Source: Tethya wilhelma
Taxonomy: Eukaryota; Porifera; Demospongiae; Tethyida; Tethyidae
Direction of reading: 5' to 3'
Assembly (NCBI GenBank): GCA_964030475.1
Contig: CAXIPT010000046.1
Coordinates: forward strand, 80,326-144,325
DNA length: 64,000 nt
Position numbers and translations under genes: made by a program. This document shows positions 59,520 through 64,000 of the stretch, in pieces. Numbering within the stretch: position 1 is the first letter of the stretch; the number at the start of each line of letters is the position of its first letter. The notes below the pieces were generated by a model, which saw only the letters and a list, made by a program, of their open reading frames with translations, was not told where the DNA came from and did no database searches.

Positions 59520-59672
59520 AATGTCGTAGAATCATATCTCAAAAATTATCAAATGTGCTTTCTCTTCAGATGGAAAGTCAAGTGATTCCATTGTCTCCAG
59601 AACATTCTGACAGTGAATAAACTCTGAAAATGACAATAGCAGTATTTCAAGTAAGAACAGTTTTTTCTGTCA

Positions 59673-59732
59673 ATGTGTGTGTGTGTGTGTGTAGAGGGAA
59701 GACAAACACACACACACACACACACACACACA
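59673..59732. repeat. Facing GT and CA microsatellites, copy 2
   Basis: Same arrangement as 21497-21562 with different run lengths. Confidence 0.9.
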
Positions 59733-61496
59733 AAGTCCCAAATGTACATGAAGCACATGAAGCTGAAGGTCAAAGTTTTCGATTATCGAGCATACGACAA
59801 CGAGCCAAAAATATCAGCAGAGCTGACCTACTCACAAATGTGGGCTCGCCCAATAATTCTTTCGGGGGTTCAATTACACTCTGCAGTTCAATTTTTTCAA
59901 AAGGTTACTACTAGCTATAGTACTTGAATAGTTAGGTGACAACATACCGACTCTTTCAGTGGTTCCGAAGACAAATCTTGTTGCAATGGGTGAATGTAGA
60001 TTTTAGCAATGATGTACTCCTGCTTTGAGGTAATAACCAGACTCAGGAGATACTATAACATTAAGTTACTTCCTTCCTTCAGGAACTCGCAATAGCTCAA
60101 AACCTCCACAGCCTGACAACTTTGGAAAGCTATAATATATCCTGATAGCTCTTAGTGTTACAGCCAGGCCAGCAATCTGTAGCTCTGCCCTTTCATTCCC
60201 ATCAGGAATAGCATCTTGGTTTGCGCTTGCAAGACACACAAATGTATGAGTCCAAGTTGGTATTTTTTTTTCTTCTTCTTTCCTTTAGTTAATAATGATG
60301 CTGTATTCTTTCTCTTCTTTTACCAACAGAACTTGCTGGGCTCCCATTAAACAGAGAAGAGAGAGTGGATTTCCTCTGGCTGACAAGTGAGCTGAGCTAG
60401 CAGAGACTCGAACAGATTGATTTACAGTGTTTCCAATCAAATTAAATTGGCCAGCTAAGACTAAAGATGGCAGTTGCTGCTGTGAAGGCCGATTATGCTC
60501 TAAAGCACTACTTGTGGTAGTAGAGGGATAGTTAGTCTATATATGTATGAGTTTAGTTTGGAAAAGAAAGCCAAAGATGCTCGGAAATCTATTGATCTTC
60601 GAACCCTCCAACTTTTGCACAAAATTTTCCAAGATTAGCTAGGGCCATAAGCAGTCATACAGGTGATAGATAGGTAGTGTAACACAATAGTTTGTCTTGT
60701 TTGAAACAAATATTATGCTAGAGCTACAAAATAAGTGTCAATCATACAGTACTAAAATTTAAATTTTAATTCAGTATTTTAAACACGTGCTCACGTTCTG
60801 TAATTACAGGCTGTAAAGGGTTAACTTATCTGGACAAAATGAAGAACTAACCTACTCAAAGGCTTTGAAAGTATTGCTTAATTTTTGTCATAATAAGTAA
60901 TGCTAAGGGGTGTGGTTTCCTGTTTGTCAGTTATTTAGGGATAGAAATTGTACTGTCCGTTTTCCGGAATAGAGAGCGTCCGCTCTCAGGGGTTAGTTTG
61001 TATTAGTAGCTATATGAACATGAGTCCGTGCCAAAGATATAGAGTTGTCCGTTGCTGGGAGTGTCCGTTATGTGATGTTCCACTGTACCCATCTCCACTC
61101 CAACTAACGTCAGCCCAGACACTAACTTAGTAGTAGAACACTAACTTCACTGCAGGTTTGAAGCTCATAGCTAAGATAGCTATGGCTATTAAATAAATAG
61201 TGCAAAATATCGTAGATTACGCAATTATTGAATACGTGCTGGGGATAAAAGTTAATGCTCGCTGTTTCCAATTAATGCCCACTACACGTGTTTCAGAGTG
61301 AGAGTACTTCTCCTTACAAGGTGAGTGAGTGACTGAGTGACTAAATGACTGAGTGACCGAGTGAGTGGGTAGGTTAGTGAGTGTTTTAACCCTTTACTGC
61401 CGGTATTTACAGGACGTGAGCACGTGTTGAAATACTGACTTCAAATTTTAATTTTAGTGCTGTAATTATTAACACTGATTTTCTAGCTCTATCGCA

Positions 61497-61983
61497 ATGG
61501 AAACGCGAAGCAAGCTTTGCCGGAAGCACAGGACCTGCCAGGAAGTAGTGATCTCCACGCTTCTTGGCAAGGAGCAGGTCGACATTATCGAGATTCCCGA
61601 TAAGTGACGCGCCGTGGTGGCTGCCGAGGCGATTGGAAAGAACGAATATGTCTGCGAGTACGAGTTCACAGCACAGTACTCCAGGAAAGAGAGTGAAGAG
61701 CATGAGCAGGAGTATGCCATCAACCAAGAGCCCTGCATGATCCTGGAGGTTAGGTCTAGTGTCGGGTGGGTGTGCCTAGATGTCACCCGGGCCTCCTCGA
61801 CACTAGGCTCCAAGCAGAGAGGCCACAGTAAGGCCTTTCTTGTAGACAAGAAATGGCAGGTGGGATTTCTCACCAATCGACAAGTGTCGATTAGTGAGGA
61901 ACTTACGTGGGACTATGGGTGCTCTCCAGACGGCCAGGAGTGGCTGTACAAGAGGTCCAGGAAGAGCACCTGTACCACCTTGC
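61497..61983 (+). pseudogene. KMT5A-like SET domain exon, copy 2
   Basis: METRSKLCRKHRTCQEVVIS, then VDIIEIPDK and TGA at 61605-61607 (same position as in copy 1). The frame then stays open: AVVAAEAIGKNEYVCEYEFT, YAINQEPCMILEVRSSVGWV, CLDVTRASSTLGSKQRG, FLTNRQVSISEELTWDYG, ending at ttgc|gtaagt. The RLMNHTP block with the catalytic-site Asn-His of SET domains, present in copy 1, is deleted here, so this copy could not be an active methyltransferase even without the stop. Confidence 0.7.
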
Positions 61984-62045
61984 GTAAGTTGTTCAGTTTG
62001 CTTTATTTAAGTGTAATATTATTAATTATTTACAATAATGTGCAG

Positions 62046-62168
62046 CTAGAGAGAGAGCCCTCCTCCTCATCCGCCCCTCGCTTCACAAGTAAGGAGCAGA
62101 ATACATTTAATAAATGGATTTATCATAATTTTATCTCAATTTTTGGATAATTCCAGCTCAAACGCGAT
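62046..62168 (+). repeat. Microexon-like segments, copy 2
   Basis: 62046-62088 (43 nt; the 39-nt segment plus a 4-base gaga expansion, breaking the triplet length) and 62157-62168 (12 nt, ctcaaacgcgat) keep their splice-site flanks. Only one unit is present, against about three in copy 1. Confidence 0.6.
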
Positions 62169-62329
62169 GTAAGTTACCCCATTTCCGTTTGTTATTTTTA
62201 TATCTATATTTATATATGCACACAATAATGTGAAATTCAAGAGTCCTCCAACTCCTCTTCCTCCTCCCCCCAGGTATTCAAAACTGTTTTGATCAACCTG
62301 GTTACTGTATTTACAGAAACCTTGATGCA

Positions 62330-62585
62330 ATACTGTCAACCAGGAAGACTATTGTACTGATTGTTACCTTTATGAAGATGATTTTGATGAAAGTGAGCTC
62401 TCCACACAGCTGAAGATCTTTGGCACAAATTTTTCGGATTCCAATGATGGTGGTTGTAAGAGCACTGTTAGTCTCAGAGAAGCTCTTGATTTTTTTTCAA
62501 TTTATGCCTGAGGATCAACGTGCTTTTCAAGCAAGTCTGTTCAATTCCTCTTCTAATTCTTGTTCTGAATTCAGCGAGTGAACGA
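62330..62585 (+). pseudogene. hAT transposase C-terminal fragment
   Basis: The frame TVNQEDYCTDCYLYEDDFDE, SELSTQLKIFGTNFSDSNDG, GCKSTVSLREALDFFS, then a shift to MPEDQRAFQASLFNSSSNSC, resembles the region before the dimerisation domain of hAT/ZMYM1-like transposases (YEDDF...L..QL..F...SL...L.FF..MP...RA). It sits between duplicated segment copy 2 and BEN-like copy 2. An ambiguous base follows at 62592. Confidence 0.45.
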
Positions 62586-62664
62586 TTATTNCACATGCAC
62601 CCGCATACATACATATACTCAGGCACACACATACATCCATGCAAACACTCAGCTCAGTCAAGTG

Positions 62665-63348
62665 TACGTTGATGGAGATTCTTGGATGGAAACATCTTCA
62701 AGTGGTTTTTGTTGATGAACCATCATCAGCCATTGAAAGTGCTTATTCTACCCTTTATCCATTTGAGCGCTACAGAAGGTCCTTCTGTGAACCTGGACCT
62801 GGATTCAGGCAGTCTTTGTATGGTAATCTCAGCAGGCCTTCAGCGGCAAGTGTATATGTAATGAGGTGCAAATGTCTCTCATGTATTTATATATTTTTTT
62901 CTCGTCTTCATGTACGTATGACTCAAAGCCAAGCTGGTGTAATGATGGTGTTTCAGAATCTAATTCCTCAATCTCTCTTTCTGACATTCAAGTAAGCTTT
63001 AGTTTTGTCAGTCTTGTAACATGTTTACTTATTTTGGGCAAATTTTATACAGTCAAATAGTTTTTTGTTGCCACATCAATTGAATCTAGTAAGTTGTTAG
63101 TACAGTTATATTTTATGATCATTATGTACTCTAAGTGACCTAATTTTTAGACCTTATCAAAGATTGAAACACAATTGAACCAGCTGGAGGATAAGTTTGA
63201 CAGCATTTTGCAGAAGAAGTCCAAGAACGTGATGATGCCAGCACTCGATCGCGAAGTCCATTCAGTCCTTTCTCGCCTCTCTCCCCGCCTATTGTATCAA
63301 AACCAAGTACAGGTGTGTCTAGTTTTCCTCAAAAATATATTCTCTCCT

Positions 63349-63413
<65 letters not shown>

Positions 63414-63838
63414 GGCTCTGCCACAGGCACTCTTCTTGGAAACCCAGACAAGAAGACAATAACAGTGCCTGTGGAAAGAATTACAACAGATGAATTGAAA
63501 AGAATAGAAAACAATCGTAAAATTACAGATGGGCCAGCTCTTTCTAGAGCACTCCTTTCCACCATTTTCCAAGAAGAACTGGAAGAAAGGCCTGAACTCG
63601 TTAACTGCACGCCCACACCAGATGGCAAAGAATTACTTAATCAAGACTGGTTGGAGGGAATCAGGTGTAAGCCAATTATATTTAGCACTGACACACTGTA
63701 TTTAAGATGGCTCTTTCTTTTATGCAGTACACACCTACCAGACACTTCCGATAGTTGGCAAGAATTACTTGTTAAGCTTAATGGCTGTGTCCGTTACTAT
63801 AGGAAGAAAAAGAATGAAAGAGAGAAAAAACAAAATTA
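62665..63838 (+). pseudogene. BEN-like domain gene, copy 2
   Basis: Same exon order as copy 1. An upstream exon has a 6-base change and frame slip (DGDSWMETSSSGF in broken frame). The exon CTYDSKPSWCNDGVSESNSS to SLSDIQ|gtaagc is intact here. The coiled-coil exon 63151-63312 keeps its acceptor 'aatttttag' but has a 10-nt deletion after KKSKN that shifts frame. The BEN-like exon starts at about 63416 after a CT tract (DGPALSRALLSTIFQEELEE, NQDWLEGI). The last exon has a 10-nt deletion (HTY|PDTSD equivalent) that shifts frame. Copies 1 and 2 are thus complementary in their damage. Confidence 0.55.
63355..63412. repeat. (CT)n microsatellite
   Basis: A CT run acting as the polypyrimidine tract before acceptor 'tctctag' of the BEN-like exon. 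It is much expanded relative to the short CT-rich stretch in copy 1 (57850-57882). Confidence 0.9.
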
Positions 63839-64000
63839 AATAAATTGTACACTCATTAGTAAACATAAAATTAATTATGAATTTATTGTGCTCTATGTAG
63901 AAAGTTAGTTATAGTAACACTAACGGTGAGTGAATTGGACTACTAAATTTCGGAAATATTCCATTTCGTGGCTGTCCTCAGTAATGACTCTAGTAACTCT

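Larger units (their letters stand above)
58772..62240. repeat. Large duplicated segment, copy 2
   Basis: Collinear with 20552-25120, including the Myb/SANT remnant, microsatellite pair, gtgagtga tandem, SET exon and the first microexon-like segments. It lacks the 850-bp insertion and the foldback element of copy 1, and is truncated before the recombinase exon. Confidence 0.85.

Overview
This window looks like nuclear DNA of an early-branching animal, most likely a sponge. That call is an inference. It rests on low GC, many short GT-AG introns (about 50-110 bases), no bacterial gene organisation, a polytopic membrane protein with a Cys-rich N-terminus of a kind I associate with sponge gene sets, and many animal-type transposable elements (P, pogo, hAT, EnSpm/CACTA-like, tyrosine recombinase, tRNA-derived SINE, MITEs). 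Single n bases at 286, 2496, 22485, 38461 and 62592 lie next to microsatellites or duplicated segments, so some local duplications may be assembly joins.

Layout. 1-8.5 kb is AT-rich and gene-poor, with one small MITE. 8.5-10.4 kb holds the only gene that looks like a host gene: a multi-pass membrane protein, broken by one frameshift. 11.2-20 kb is a transposon graveyard: a pogo-like pseudogene, a 200-bp tandem repeat, a DUF7869-like fragment, a spliced chromodomain ORF, and a 4.7-kb minus-strand transposase gene. Two introns of that transposase contain plus-strand insertions: an ORF1-like retroelement, and a clean three-exon small gene. 20.5-26.7 kb carries a Myb/SANT-like remnant, a KMT5A-like SET domain, an array of microexon-like segments and a GC-rich tyrosine recombinase. 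Splice phases fit one SET-recombinase gene. 28-38 kb has a composite of inverted MITEs with a 9-bp target duplication, a CXC-domain transposon gene, a SINE, a DDE pseudogene and a P-element-like transposase split by a TA-flanked inverted-repeat element.

38.16-48.02 kb is the most striking region. It is a large DNA transposon bounded by terminal inverted repeats and a perfect 9-bp target duplication. Two convergent genes start inside the opposite inverted repeats and therefore share the same first exon, a Myb/SANT-like DNA-binding module. One gene continues into a HIRAN-like protein of about 460 residues. The other continues into a 12-exon protein of about 1,080 residues that is probably the transposase. 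The layout resembles maize MuDR, although I see no Mutator transposase motif.

48-52.2 kb is repeat-rich and gene-free. 52.5-55.7 kb is a minus-strand EnSpm/CACTA-like transposase with a premature stop. 55.9-64 kb is a duplicated locus: BEN-like gene copy 1, a second copy of the Myb/SET repeat, a hAT fragment, then BEN-like gene copy 2. Each BEN-like copy carries its own independent lesions.
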